Assembly (NCBI RefSeq): GCF_023746555.1
Contig: NZ_CP098755.1
Span: 2,491,001-2,555,000, forward strand
DNA from: Brevibacillus ruminantium
Lineage (GTDB): Bacteria; Bacillota; Bacilli; Brevibacillales; Brevibacillaceae
Reading direction: 5' to 3'
Length of the DNA: 64,000 bases
The notes beneath the pieces are model-generated. The model saw only the letters and a list, made by a program, of their open reading frames with translations, was not told where the DNA came from and searched no databases. A program made the position numbers and the translations under genes. Positions 43,903 through 53,393 of this stretch are shown piece by piece; the stretch's first letter is position 1, and the number at the start of each line of letters is the position of its first letter.

Positions 43903-45996
43903 ATGGGGAAAATCCATGTGCTGGAAGAGCACCTGACCAATATGATCGCTGCCGGAGAAGTAGTGGAGCGGCCAGCTTCGGTTGTCAAAGAACTGGTGGA
44001 AAATGCTATTGATGCAGGAGCAAGCTCTGTCGAAATACATGTGGAAGAGGGAGGGCTCTCCCTGATTCGCGTGGTTGACAACGGACAAGGCATGGATGAG
44101 GAAGATTGTCGCCTCGCTTTTGAACGGCACGCAACCAGCAAGATCCGGCAGACACGGGATTTGTTCCGCATCCGAACGCTGGGCTTTCGCGGGGAGGCCT
44201 TGCCCAGTATTGCCGCAGTTTCTCGGGTTGAACTGACCAGCACACAGTCAAGCGGGCAGGTCGGCACCCGGCTGACCATTGAAGGGGGGGCGATCAAGGG
44301 CGTCAGTGAAATTGCGACGGTGAAGGGGACAGAAATCGCAGTCCGCGACCTCTTTTTCAACACGCCCGCGCGGCTCAAATACATGAAATCCATTTCTACG
44401 GAAATCGGACATATCTCTGACTACGTCAATCGACTGGCTCTAACCTACCCTGCCGTGTCGTTTACGTTGACGCACAACAGCAAAACGCTGCTGCAAACGA
44501 GCGGTGACGGGAAGCTGTTGCATGTGATGGCAGCCATATACGGGGTGCAGGTGGCAAAGCTGCTCTTGCCAATTGAAGGAGAGACGCTGGATTTTCGCTG
44601 GAGCGGGTTTATTTCCAAGACAGAGGTTACCCGTGCCAATCGTTCATATCTCTCAACATTGGTAAATGGCCGTTATGTTCGTCATTATGGTTTGCATAAT
44701 GCGATTATGCGCGGTTACCACACGCTGCTGCCCATCGGACGATATCCGATCGTCACACTGCAGATCGAGATGGACCCGACACTGCTCGATGTCAACGTTC
44801 ACCCAGCCAAGCTGGAGGTGCGTTTCAGCAAAGAAGACGAGCTGTGTACAGCGATTGAAGCATGTGTCAAAAACACCCTGCTCCAGGGACTTGATATCGT
44901 CCGTCCGATGGCCGCAGAACGAAAGGCACGGGTAATTGAACAGGTTGTACAGCCCCAGTTCGATTTGACCTGGTCAAAGCCAGGAGTGCAGGACAGATCA
45001 GGACCGGAAGTATCGATTCCGTCTGCGGGGGCTGGGGTCCGCCTGGCTAACCTGCCGGGGCAAATCCGGGAAGCGCGTGAAGCAAGAGATGATATGCGCT
45101 ATACCCTGTCCAGTACGAGCACACAGCCGTTTCTGTCGGAAGGAAAAAAGGGACAGCCCCTGCCCGTACGAACGGATCTTTATCCTGGGGTCATGGAAAC
45201 AAAAAGAGCCGATCAGGAGGATGACAACCAGGCAGCAACGGACAGTGCCTATGAGAAGAATCCGGAAATCAGGGGAAGAGAAGAGGCTGCCGAACCCAAT
45301 GCGTGTACAGAACCGGATCGAAAACAACCGGATCAGGCAAAAACTCCGTACATTCCTCTCATTCAGGATGATGTCATGGGTAAAACGGATTCTGAAACGA
45401 AGGAAAGTGTACCCCCTCTTTACCCCGTCGGACAGGTACATGGGACCTATATCGTGGCGCAAAATGAAAATGGGATGTATTTGATTGACCAACATGCCGC
45501 ACAGGAGCGGATTTTTTACGAACACTTCATGCAGAAATTGGCGGAAGAAGGAGTCGCCAGTCAGATGCTGTTGTTTCCCCATACGATTGAACTGACAGCG
45601 CAGGAGGCGTTGAAGCTGGAAAAGCGTTTGCCGCTGTTGCACACCTTTGGACTGGAGATCGAGTCCTTCGGTAGCAAGACCTATATCGTACGGGCACATC
45701 CGCACTGGTTCCCGGAGGGGAGCGAGATCGAGGTGATCGAAGAGCTCGTTCAATTCGTACTGGAGAGCGGGGAATCAGCGCAAGCAGATATTCGCGCCAT
45801 GCGGGAAAAAGCAGCGATCTTGATGGCCTGCAAGGCTTCGATCAAAGCGAATCGCTTTTTGACCCACGCCGAAATGGAAAGTCTGTTAAACCAGCTTCGC
45901 GATTCCTCCAGCCCGTTTACTTGTCCGCACGGTCGTCCGATCATCATACATTTCACCAGCTACGATCTGGAAAAAATGTTCAAACGCGTGATGTAA
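43903..45996 (+). CDS. mutL: DNA mismatch repair endonuclease MutL
   Basis: This 697-residue protein has the GHKL ATPase N-terminus (KELVENAIDAGA, DNGQGMDEED, GFRGEALPSIAAVS). A long polar linker of low conservation covers about 330-500. The C-terminal endonuclease domain has DQHAAQERIFYE near 528, the motif of MutL proteins that nick DNA themselves. This fits the lack of MutH in Firmicutes. The ribosome site GAGGAGGTAA is strong, and a terminator follows. Confidence 0.98.
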   Translation: MGKIHVLEEHLTNMIAAGEVVERPASVVKELVENAIDAGASSVEIHVEEGGLSLIRVVDNGQGMDEEDCRLAFERHATSKIRQTRDLFRIRTLGFRGEALPSIAAVSRVELTSTQSSGQVGTRLTIEGGAIKGVSEIATVKGTEIAVRDLFFNTPARLKYMKSISTEIGHISDYVNRLALTYPAVSFTLTHNSKTLLQTSGDGKLLHVMAAIYGVQVAKLLLPIEGETLDFRWSGFISKTEVTRANRSYLSTLVNGRYVRHYGLHNAIMRGYHTLLPIGRYPIVTLQIEMDPTLLDVNVHPAKLEVRFSKEDELCTAIEACVKNTLLQGLDIVRPMAAERKARVIEQVVQPQFDLTWSKPGVQDRSGPEVSIPSAGAGVRLANLPGQIREAREARDDMRYTLSSTSTQPFLSEGKKGQPLPVRTDLYPGVMETKRADQEDDNQAATDSAYEKNPEIRGREEAAEPNACTEPDRKQPDQAKTPYIPLIQDDVMGKTDSETKESVPPLYPVGQVHGTYIVAQNENGMYLIDQHAAQERIFYEHFMQKLAEEGVASQMLLFPHTIELTAQEALKLEKRLPLLHTFGLEIESFGSKTYIVRAHPHWFPEGSEIEVIEELVQFVLESGESAQADIRAMREKAAILMACKASIKANRFLTHAEMESLLNQLRDSSSPFTCPHGRPIIIHFTSYDLEKMFKRVM

Positions 45997-46040
45997 AGGG
46001 CAGACAGACTTAGACCTGCTACTGATCACAGACCTATCAA

Positions 46041-46080
46041 AGGCCAAAGGTGTCTTTTTGCATACACCTTTGGCCTCTTT
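46041..46080 (+). terminator. Terminator after mutL
   Basis: A perfect 13-bp stem, AGGCCAAAGGTGT (46041-46053) with ACACCTTTGGCCT (46064-46076), is followed by CTTT. The tail is short but the stem is very stable. Confidence 0.8.
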
Positions 46081-46081
46081 A

Positions 46082-46260
46082 TCAATTGCGCTGCGCGGTA
46101 TACTCTGTTTTTGTGGTAAGGAACCAGCCGCCCAGTGTATCGACGATTTCAGTTAGTCAATCCGGGTACTTCTGATTTTCACGATCGCAAATTCAGTTGC
46201 CGCGAAGAATCCGGTTAATGCGATGAGAATCACAACCAAAATCAAGTTGACTAGTTCCAA
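46082..46260 (-). pseudogene. Remnant of a CNNM/CorC (UPF0053, hemolysin-like) transporter gene
   Basis: On the minus strand a TTG at 46260 opens 35 residues that look like the N-terminus of a UPF0053 membrane protein ([16 protein letters not shown], then [15 protein letters not shown]), ending at a stop at 46155-46153. Shifted by one frame, the next stretch reads TEIVDTLGGWFLTTKTEY, which resembles the C-terminal CorC/HlyC domain, and ends at 46082. A normal gene would have some 350 codons between these parts. It looks like a gene reduced by internal deletion. Confidence 0.65.
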
Positions 46261-46266
46261 TGAGTA

Positions 46267-46320
46267 GCCTTACGTGTGTAAGGCGTACACCTCCCCTATG
46301 CATGTATAGGTGCTATTACA
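46267..46320 (-). other. Hairpin-rich leader of the decayed CNNM/CorC gene
   Basis: Just upstream of the remnant the minus strand has GCCTTA/TAAGGC (46267-46284) and a CACCT...AGGTG hairpin with the purine-rich GGGGAGG (46290-46312). They may be the old translation start region. No known riboswitch was recognised. Confidence 0.4.
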
Positions 46321-46377
46321 ACCCATATTCATTTCTACGAATATGTATAGTAGCTGTTTCAAAAAAATGATTGTAGT

Positions 46378-46407
46378 TTGACAATCCCTACCTGAAAAAG
46401 ATATAAA
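46378..46407 (+). promoter_or_regulatory. SigA-type promoter of the methyltransferase-miaA-hfq genes
   Basis: TTGACA (46378-46383) and TATAAA (46402-46407) are 18 bases apart, about 90 bases before the methyltransferase start. Confidence 0.65.
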
Positions 46408-46499
46408 GATGAAGGAGAGTTTAAATCGAACAGTTGGATCTGCCTGTGCGGATAAAGGAGTACCAGCCATCATGACTACAATGTTGACAGGTGAGACGA

Positions 46500-47285
46500 A
46501 TGATTGTCACCACCTCGCTTGAACCAAGTGCGGAAACAGTCCAGCACGCAGAGGAGCTATCCGAGAGCTTCAGGCTCCCTTTGATCGAGCGCAGGGATTA
46601 CTCGCTCCACGAGCTGCGCAAAAAATATGCACAAAACGAGATCCTTATCGTGTCCTCCGCTGGGGCGAGACTGGAAGCTGAGGGGAAGAAGCCATTCTTT
46701 TTTCACCCAAATACAGCAGCCTTTCGTATAAAGCGTTTGGAGCGCGGCGATACTGATACTATGCTTGCCGTTTGCCAAATTCAACCAGGCGATCAAGTGC
46801 TGGACGCAACCATGGGTCTGGGTGCAGATGCGATCATTTTGGCTTACGGTGTTGGTGCAAAAGGACGTGTTATCGGGATTGAATCGGAAAGGATTATCGG
46901 CCTTTTGGTAGAAGACGGCCTTCGCCACTGGTCCACTGATTCTGCAGCCCTTCATGATGCGATGCAGCGAGTCGAGGTACGTGTGGCAAACCATTTTGAT
47001 GTGTTGAAAAGCATGCCTGCCGATTCGATTGATGTGATCTACTTTGATCCGATGTTCGAGGAAACGGTACAAAGCTCCGTAGGAATTGCCGGCATCAGGG
47101 AATGGGCAAACAACCACGCTCTGAAAGAGGAGACGATTGCGGAGGCACTTCGAGTTGCCAGAAGGCGTGTCGTATTAAAGGAAGGCAAGGCAGGAGGGCT
47201 GTATCGACAGTTTGGCTTTACTCCCTATCGAACCAGAGGAAAACAGGTCGTGTACAGCTATAAAGAGAAAGGCGGAGGGGAGTGA
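46500..47285 (+). CDS. RsmJ-like class I SAM-dependent methyltransferase
   Basis: This 261-residue protein has motif I QVLDATMGLGADAIILAYGVGAKG and a motif IV-like VIYFDPMFEE, resembling the RsmJ/DUF548 group of RNA methyltransferases. The target is not established in Firmicutes. It lies upstream of miaA and overlaps it by four bases, which suggests a tRNA or rRNA role. ATG 46500 follows AGGTGAG by six bases; a GTG at 46491 is the alternative. Confidence 0.82.
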   Translation: MIVTTSLEPSAETVQHAEELSESFRLPLIERRDYSLHELRKKYAQNEILIVSSAGARLEAEGKKPFFFHPNTAAFRIKRLERGDTDTMLAVCQIQPGDQVLDATMGLGADAIILAYGVGAKGRVIGIESERIIGLLVEDGLRHWSTDSAALHDAMQRVEVRVANHFDVLKSMPADSIDVIYFDPMFEETVQSSVGIAGIREWANNHALKEETIAEALRVARRRVVLKEGKAGGLYRQFGFTPYRTRGKQVVYSYKEKGGGE

Positions 47286-48241
47286 CCGTGCAAGCAAAAG
47301 AGAGGCTTGTCGTAATCGTCGGCCCTACCTCAGTGGGCAAGACAGAGCTAAGTCTGCAACTGGCTGAGCAGTATCAAGGGGAGATCATTTCCGGGGATTC
47401 CATGCAGGTATATCGAGGCATGGATATCGGCACAGCCAAAGCAACACCTGCCGAATTGACCAAAGTTCCCCACCATTTAATCGACATACTTGATCCAGAT
47501 GAAGAGTATTCGGTGGCCCTTTTCCAGGAATCAGCAACCCGCTTGATCACGGAAATCAACGAACGCGGAAAGCTGCCCATGATCGTAGGGGGAACAGGGC
47601 TGTACATAGAGGCAGTAACGCATCGGTTTCAGTTTGCCAATGCGCAGCAGGACCTTGAGCTAAGAGACAGGCTGCAAAAATTGGCCGAAATTGATGGGGT
47701 GGAAGAGCTTCATCGACGACTGGCAGATGTAGATCCGCTCACAGCAGAGCGCCTGCATCCCAATGATGTGAAGCGTGTCATTCGGGCCTTGGAGATTTAC
47801 CAGTTAACCGGGATGAGAATGTCTGATTATCAGCATCGTGCGGAATATTCGCCGTACGACCTTTTGATCATTGGACTGACCATGGAGCGCGAGAAGCTCT
47901 ATGAACGCATCAATCAGCGCGTTGACTTGATGATCGAGGCTGGTCTGGTAGAGGAGGTGAGGCGTCTACTTGACCTCGGCTACGGTTCAGCTCACACCTC
48001 CATGCAGGGACTCGGTTACAAAGAATTGATCCCGTATCTCTACGGGGAGATCCCGTTGGAGAAAGCGGTGAACGACATCAAACAACGGACTCGTCATTTT
48101 GCCAAAAGGCAGCTTTCGTGGTTCCGCAGAATGTCCGAGATCCAATGGTTTGACGTAACCGAGCCTGATGACCGGCCAAAGGTCGTGCAAACAATCAAAC
48201 AGATAATGGCAGGAAAGTTTCCTCAATTGCCGAATATATAA
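47282..48241 (+). CDS. miaA: tRNA dimethylallyltransferase MiaA
   Basis: This 319-residue enzyme adds an isopentenyl group to A37 of tRNAs that read UNN codons. The P-loop GPTSVGKTEL lies near residue 14, followed by ISGDSMQVYRGMDIGTAK, VGGTGLYI and the C-terminal RTRHFAKRQLSWFR. GTG 47282 overlaps the previous stop. hfq lies 30 bases downstream, the same miaA-hfq order seen in Bacillus and in proteobacteria. Confidence 0.97.
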   Translation: MTVQAKERLVVIVGPTSVGKTELSLQLAEQYQGEIISGDSMQVYRGMDIGTAKATPAELTKVPHHLIDILDPDEEYSVALFQESATRLITEINERGKLPMIVGGTGLYIEAVTHRFQFANAQQDLELRDRLQKLAEIDGVEELHRRLADVDPLTAERLHPNDVKRVIRALEIYQLTGMRMSDYQHRAEYSPYDLLIIGLTMEREKLYERINQRVDLMIEAGLVEEVRRLLDLGYGSAHTSMQGLGYKELIPYLYGEIPLEKAVNDIKQRTRHFAKRQLSWFRRMSEIQWFDVTEPDDRPKVVQTIKQIMAGKFPQLPNI

Positions 48242-48271
48242 CATACAAGTCCTTTTAGGGGGTATTTGACC

Positions 48272-48517
48272 ATGAAACAGTCGATCAACATTCAAGATAC
48301 GTTCCTGAACCACTTACGGAAGGAAAACATCGCGGTCACCATCTACCTTGTAAATGGTTTTCAATTGCGCGGTTATATCAGAGCATTTGACAATTTTACG
48401 ATCGTTATTGACAGTGAAGGAAAACAGCAATTGGTATACAAGCATGCCATTTCAACCTTCACTCCGCAGCGCCCTGTGTCGCTTATGTCCCAGGATCAAA
48501 ACAATCAACAAGGATAA
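48272..48517 (+). CDS. hfq: RNA chaperone Hfq
   Basis: This 81-residue protein has both Sm motifs ([21 protein letters not shown] and the KHAIST end) and a short polar tail. It forms hexameric rings that bind small RNAs and mRNAs. ATG 48272 lies behind TAGGGGG; an upstream in-frame TTG (48266) is less likely. Confidence 0.97.
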   Translation: MKQSINIQDTFLNHLRKENIAVTIYLVNGFQLRGYIRAFDNFTIVIDSEGKQQLVYKHAISTFTPQRPVSLMSQDQNNQQG

Positions 48518-48533
48518 GCAGCGCCACACCACG

Positions 48534-48564
48534 AAGCCGGGATCTAGCCATCCGGGCTTTTTTA
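48534..48564 (+). terminator. Terminator after hfq
   Basis: AAGCCGGGAT and ATCCGGGCTT pair with one mismatch around a short loop, followed by TTTT. Confidence 0.8.
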
Positions 48565-48675
48565 CTATCTTTTGGTACGAATATACAGCGGACACTTCCT
48601 GAAATAGGATTGTGCAAGTTAGAAAGCAAGGTCTTTGTATACATAATAAATATTATGGTAACTGGAGAAGAAAAA

Positions 48676-49506
48676 ATGCCGTTCACGTTTGCACATCCCG
48701 CCATCGTTTTGCCGTTTTATCGCGTACGGTGGCTCTCGTTTTCCGCCTTGATATTTGGCAGCATGGCACCCGACTTTGAATATTTTCTGCGTTTGCGACC
48801 ATACAGTACCATCAGCCATACGGTCGCAGGGCTGTTTTTGTTTGATTTGCCAATGGTCTTTTTGTTGGCATTTCTTTTTCACTTTATCGTAAAGCGGAGC
48901 CTTGTCGCCCATCTGCCGGCACCGTTGGACCGGGGGTTACACAGCCTGGCCAACCGGCCCTGGCAGCTGGGGTCATTCCGCTCCTTTGTGGTCTTTGCCT
49001 ATTCGGCACTCATCGGCAGTTTCAGCCATGTGGCCTGGGATGCTTTTACGCATGACGGAGCATTTTTCGTCCAACGCATCTCGCTGCTCCAGCAAAAGGT
49101 TGTCATGGCTGGATGGGAGATACCCGTGTACAAGCTGTTGCAGCATGGCAGCACACTAGGCGGGCTGTTACTGATTGCTCTGTTTACCTGGGCAGCGGCT
49201 CGCAGAAAAAATTCATCCCGCTTGCCAACAGATACATGTGAAGCGTCAGCGATCCTTACAGGGTACGCTGGAAGCTCCCCGCACTTTTTCCCTGAGAAGC
49301 TTCTATACTGGTCTGGGGTAGGTTTTTGCGGGATCCTGACAGCCGCAGGCTACTTATGGTTGACCCAGGACGGAAATCTGTTGCTACGTCCGCTGGCTGG
49401 TGTGGTCCCCTTTTTGTCTGGCTGCATACTGGGCCTCGTGCTGCTTTCCTTGCTCGATCAGCGGCACTGGCTCAGGAAAAGACAAGCTGAAGATAAGCAC
49501 CTTTGA
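48676..49506 (+). CDS. DUF4184 family membrane protein
   Basis: This 276-residue protein has several hydrophobic segments and the family hallmarks MPFTFAHPAIVLP, SMAPDFEYF and SHVAWDAFTH. The His and Asp residues in these motifs may bind metal, but no activity is known. ATG 48676 follows GGAGAAG. The gene stands alone between hfq and spoVK. Confidence 0.82.
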   Translation: MPFTFAHPAIVLPFYRVRWLSFSALIFGSMAPDFEYFLRLRPYSTISHTVAGLFLFDLPMVFLLAFLFHFIVKRSLVAHLPAPLDRGLHSLANRPWQLGSFRSFVVFAYSALIGSFSHVAWDAFTHDGAFFVQRISLLQQKVVMAGWEIPVYKLLQHGSTLGGLLLIALFTWAAARRKNSSRLPTDTCEASAILTGYAGSSPHFFPEKLLYWSGVGFCGILTAAGYLWLTQDGNLLLRPLAGVVPFLSGCILGLVLLSLLDQRHWLRKRQAEDKHL

Positions 49507-49597
49507 CTCTTTCTGAAAGAGGATAGCAACAAAAAATGGGCAGGTTTTCCGGACGGGTGAGTATACTAAGGTATGACCAAGAGGCAGGTGATCGCTT

Positions 49598-50572
49598 GTG
49601 AAACCGTCGGGCAATCAACCGCCGGCTGATTCGATGACTGTGAAATCTCCACACCGGATTCAGGTGGTATTTCGCCAGCCGGATCGGGTCAAATTACCGG
49701 AAACTCTGTCCGAAAAAGTACGCACGACTGCACCGGGCAATGTAGCTGCAGCGTTTGATGAGCTGGAAAAGCTGATTGGCCTGCAAGAAGCCAAAAAATT
49801 AATGTACGAAATTCATGCCTTGCTGCGGATCAACAAGGAACGGGAAAAATACAGCCTGAAGCTGGAAAAGCAAGTTTTTCATATGGTGTTTAAAGGGAAT
49901 CCGGGTACAGGGAAAACGACTGTGGCCCGGTTGTTTGGGAAACTCTTCCGAGAAATGGGAATCTTGAGCAAGGGCCATCTGATCGAGGTAGAACGTGCTG
50001 ACCTGGTCGGAGAATTTATCGGCCATACTGCCCAAAAAACCAGAGAGCTGGTCAAAAAAGCACTCGGTGGCATCCTGTTTATTGACGAAGCGTACTCCCT
50101 TGCAAGGGGGGGCGAAAAGGATTTTGGCAAAGAGGCGATCGACTGTCTGACAAAGGCCCTTGAGGATTACAGCAATGATTTTATCTGCATTTTGGCGGGT
50201 TATACAGACGAGATGGATGCTTTCCTGGAGCTGAATCCCGGTCTTCCGTCCCGATTTCCCATTCAGCTTCAATTTGTCGATTATTCCGTAGATGATTTGA
50301 TCAAGATCGCGGAGACCATGGTCGATAGCAAAGAGTATCGACTCTCCCTGGGAGCCAGGGATCGATTGCGCCTTCATTTAAGCCGGATGCGCCATGAGAT
50401 GTTTGAAGGCAATTTCAGCAATGCCCGCTACGTGCGCAATGCAATCGAACAGGCGATTCGGAAGCAGGCTGTTCGATTGTTGGGAATCGCTGAGCCGACC
50501 AAAGACGATGTGATGACGCTTCTGCCTGATGACTTCATTTGGGAGAGCGCCAAAGGGGCAGGTAACGACTAG
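49598..50572 (+). CDS. spoVK: Stage V sporulation protein K (AAA+ ATPase)
   Basis: This 324-residue AAA+ protein of the CbxX/CfqX type has Walker A GNPGTGKTT near residue 100, Walker B ILFIDEAYS near 160 and an arginine finger region near PSRFPIQLQF. In Bacillus, SpoVK is needed for spore maturation. It starts with GTG 49598 behind AGGCAGGTGATC. spoVK-hflX-ynbB-glnR-glnA has the same order in Bacillus. Confidence 0.93.
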   Translation: MKPSGNQPPADSMTVKSPHRIQVVFRQPDRVKLPETLSEKVRTTAPGNVAAAFDELEKLIGLQEAKKLMYEIHALLRINKEREKYSLKLEKQVFHMVFKGNPGTGKTTVARLFGKLFREMGILSKGHLIEVERADLVGEFIGHTAQKTRELVKKALGGILFIDEAYSLARGGEKDFGKEAIDCLTKALEDYSNDFICILAGYTDEMDAFLELNPGLPSRFPIQLQFVDYSVDDLIKIAETMVDSKEYRLSLGARDRLRLHLSRMRHEMFEGNFSNARYVRNAIEQAIRKQAVRLLGIAEPTKDDVMTLLPDDFIWESAKGAGND

Positions 50573-50613
50573 GGCAAACTATGGTATGATAAGGGAAGAA
50601 AGGACGTGGTTCT

Positions 50614-51906
50614 GTGGCCGATGAAATCAAGAGAAGAGAAACAGCCATCCTCGTTGGCTGTTTTTTGGATAATCGTGATATGGAACGCTCCCGCTTGTCG
50701 ATGGAAGAACTGCATGAGCTGGCACGCACAGCAGATGTAGAAGTCGTGGATGTGATCACGCAAAATCGGGAGCGTATTGATAATGCCTGGTATTTGGGCA
50801 GTGGAAAAATCCAAGAGATTGCGCACAGGGCGGAAGAATTGGACGTTGACGTGATCATCGTCAATGATGAGCTCTCGCCCAGCCAGACGCGCAACCTGGA
50901 TATCGCTTTTGACTGCAAAGTGATCGACAGGACACAGTTGATCTTGGATATCTTCGCGGGGCGCGCTCATACCCGCGAAGGGAAAATACAGGTGGAGCTT
51001 GCCCAGTACAACTATCTGTTGCCGCGACTGGCGGGACAAGGCAAGCAGCTTTCCCGTCTGGGCGGGGGGATCGGAACCAGAGGTCCCGGGGAGACCAAAC
51101 TGGAGAGCGACCGCCGTCATATCCGGCGCCGGATCAGTGAGCTCAAACAGCAGTTGTCTGAGCTTGTTCGCACACGCCAATTGCACCGCGAGCGACGCAA
51201 AAAGAACAAGGTGTTCCAAATTGCTTTGGTTGGTTATACCAACGCAGGGAAATCGACGTTGTTAAATGAACTGACGGTTGCCAATACCCTGCAGGAAGAC
51301 AAGTTGTTTGCCACACTGGACCCTATGACCCGGCAATTGACACTCCCCAGCGGGCTGGAGGTTTTGCTGACGGATACAGTAGGGTTTATTCAGGATTTGC
51401 CAACGACGCTGGTTGCTGCCTTTCGTTCGACGCTGGAGGGCGTAAAGGAGGCTGATCTGATCCTGCACGTGGTTGACGGCCATCATCCTGATCTGGAGAT
51501 ACACATGGAAGTGGTCGACCGGATTCTTCGCGAACTAAAAGCCGACGACATCCCTCAGCTTGTCGTATTCAACAAAGCTGACCTGATTCTGCCGGGAACG
51601 TATTTGCCTCCGGTGGAGGACTCCATTGTAATTTCGGCCATTCGCGAAGAGGATCGTGCCGGGCTGCTGAAACGGATCGAATCTTATGTGTATGCATCGT
51701 TTGACCGATACACGCTGATTGTTCCAGCGGAGCGGGGAGATATTTTGTCCCTTCTGCATCGAGAAGGCGTGGAGATGGAGCAGGAGTTCGACGAGTCTGA
51801 AGCCACCTATCGGATATCGGTTCGTGTGAACAAAGACCATCCCATTTACGGGAGAATCGCTCCGTTCCTTTTGGATAAACCAGAGACTGTAGAAGAGAGT
51901 TGGTAA
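50614..51906 (+). CDS. hflX: Ribosome-associated GTPase HflX
   Basis: This 430-residue GTPase has the N-terminal HflX nucleotide-binding-like domain (VDVIIVNDELSPSQTRNLD), the RLGGGIGTRGPGETKLE linker, G1 GYTNAGKS near 206, G3 DTVGFIQDLP and NKAD. HflX splits stalled 70S ribosomes under stress. The GTG start sits behind AAGAAAGGACG. ynbB follows five bases later. Confidence 0.95.
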   Translation: MADEIKRRETAILVGCFLDNRDMERSRLSMEELHELARTADVEVVDVITQNRERIDNAWYLGSGKIQEIAHRAEELDVDVIIVNDELSPSQTRNLDIAFDCKVIDRTQLILDIFAGRAHTREGKIQVELAQYNYLLPRLAGQGKQLSRLGGGIGTRGPGETKLESDRRHIRRRISELKQQLSELVRTRQLHRERRKKNKVFQIALVGYTNAGKSTLLNELTVANTLQEDKLFATLDPMTRQLTLPSGLEVLLTDTVGFIQDLPTTLVAAFRSTLEGVKEADLILHVVDGHHPDLEIHMEVVDRILRELKADDIPQLVVFNKADLILPGTYLPPVEDSIVISAIREEDRAGLLKRIESYVYASFDRYTLIVPAERGDILSLLHREGVEMEQEFDESEATYRISVRVNKDHPIYGRIAPFLLDKPETVEESW

Positions 51907-51911
51907 GAGAG

Positions 51912-53195
51912 ATGTTTTCGTTATTTGCACACGGGGAGCGGTTGCGCCCCATCGTACAAGAAGTAGAACGGATGATCGCAGGGCGGCATCAGGAGATCGC
52001 TTCCCTTGTTGATTTCAATCAGTTAAAAGTGCTTCGTTCTTTTCAAAAGCACCAGGTGAACGAGTTTCATTTTGCCCCCTCGACAGGGTACGGCTATGAC
52101 GACGCAGGACGTTCCACGCTGGAATCGATCTATGCAGACGTATTCGGTGGGGAGGACGCTCTGGTTCGTCCCCATATCATTTCCGGAACACATGCCATCG
52201 CGATATCGCTGTTTGGTCTGCTTCGTCCGGGAGACGACTTGCTCTATATTACCGGCAAGCCTTATGACACGCTGGAAGAAGTGGTGGGCGTACGCGGAGA
52301 AGGGCAGGGCTCTTTAAAGGAATACGGCATCGGGTACCAGTTTGTCCCCCTGACTCCATCCGGAGAGATTGATTTCCCGGCGGTGGCTGCGGCGATAACA
52401 CCGAAAACCAAGGTGATCGGCATTCAGCGTTCGCGAGGCTACGCGGATCGCCCGTCCTTTACGATTGCCAAGCTTCAGGAAATGATTCAGTTTGTGAAAG
52501 AAATCAATCCCGAACTGATCGTTTTTGTAGACAACTGCTATGGGGAATTTACAGAAGAACGGGAACCGCTTCAGGTCGGAGCTGACATCATGGCAGGCTC
52601 CTTGATTAAAAATCCAGGCGGCGGACTGGTCAAAACCGGCGGGTATATCGTCGGTAAAAAGGAATGGGTCAAGCGTGCGTCGTATCGCATGGCAGCCCCG
52701 GGCATCGGTGCTGAGGGCGGCGCTTCTCTTTACTCTTTGCTGGAGATGTATCAGGGCTTTTTTCTGGCGCCTCATGTGGTGGGTGAAGCCTTGAAAGGGG
52801 CGGTTTTTTCGTCTGCGCTCCTGGAGCGGCTTGGTTTTCGCACCGACCCGCTGTGGAATGATCCCCGCACTGACTTGATCCAATCCGTTGAGTTTGGCAC
52901 GGCAGAGAGGTTGATTGCCTTTTGCCAGGGGATTCAAAAAAGTGCTCCAGTCGATTCACACGTCACACCTCATCCAAGTGAGATGCCAGGTTATGCCGAT
53001 CCCGTGATTATGGCGGCAGGAACCTTCATCCAAGGCGCCAGCATCGAGTTTTCAGCAGACGGACCGATTCGGCCCCCCTACCTCGGGTTTGTCCAAGGCG
53101 GCTTGACCTATTCCCATGTAAAGGTGGGCATCCTTACCGCACTGGATGGATTGCTTGAAAAAGGGCTGCTTGATCTGGATGCAGCGCAAGCATAA
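51912..53195 (+). CDS. ynbB: PLP-dependent YnbB, methionine gamma-lyase-like protein
   Basis: This 427-residue fold-type I PLP enzyme belongs to the family once called aluminium-resistance proteins. GTHAIAISLFGLLRPGDDLLYITGKPYDTLEEV binds the phosphate side. SLIKNPGGGL carries the Schiff-base Lys near residue 233. It resembles cystathionine/methionine gamma-lyases, but its substrate is unproven. ATG 51912 is used. It is coupled to hflX and precedes glnR. Confidence 0.88.
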   Translation: MFSLFAHGERLRPIVQEVERMIAGRHQEIASLVDFNQLKVLRSFQKHQVNEFHFAPSTGYGYDDAGRSTLESIYADVFGGEDALVRPHIISGTHAIAISLFGLLRPGDDLLYITGKPYDTLEEVVGVRGEGQGSLKEYGIGYQFVPLTPSGEIDFPAVAAAITPKTKVIGIQRSRGYADRPSFTIAKLQEMIQFVKEINPELIVFVDNCYGEFTEEREPLQVGADIMAGSLIKNPGGGLVKTGGYIVGKKEWVKRASYRMAAPGIGAEGGASLYSLLEMYQGFFLAPHVVGEALKGAVFSSALLERLGFRTDPLWNDPRTDLIQSVEFGTAERLIAFCQGIQKSAPVDSHVTPHPSEMPGYADPVIMAAGTFIQGASIEFSADGPIRPPYLGFVQGGLTYSHVKVGILTALDGLLEKGLLDLDAAQA

Positions 53196-53308
53196 AGGCT
53201 AGCTTCAACAAAGTGAAAAATGGTGCGAATTTGGAAGTGTAGGACACAAAACACAGGAATGGCGAAAGGTTCCGATGAGGGGCCAATCGCCTATTTTTAA
53301 TTTTTTTG

Positions 53309-53325
53309 TGTGAACTTTTCTGACA
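53309..53325 (+). promoter_or_regulatory. GlnR/TnrA operator upstream of glnR
   Basis: TGTGAACTTTTCTGACA fits TGTNAN7TNACA exactly. It ends five bases before the -35 element, where GlnR sits in autoregulated glnRA promoters. Confidence 0.85.
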
Positions 53326-53329
53326 TGCG

Positions 53330-53358
53330 TTGACAGATAAGTTTTTGAATCATACAAT
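53330..53358 (+). promoter_or_regulatory. glnRA promoter
   Basis: TTGACA (53330-53335) and TACAAT (53353-53358) are 17 bases apart, 36 bases before the glnR start. Confidence 0.8.
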
Positions 53359-53393
53359 AGCAAACGAGGATGATTTCAAAGGAGGGACAAGTC

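Noticed and set aside
46409-46522. Short leader peptide before the methyltransferase
   Set aside because: Its ATG lies only two bases beyond the -10 element with no ribosome site. The frame also overlaps the methyltransferase start without a regulatory hairpin.
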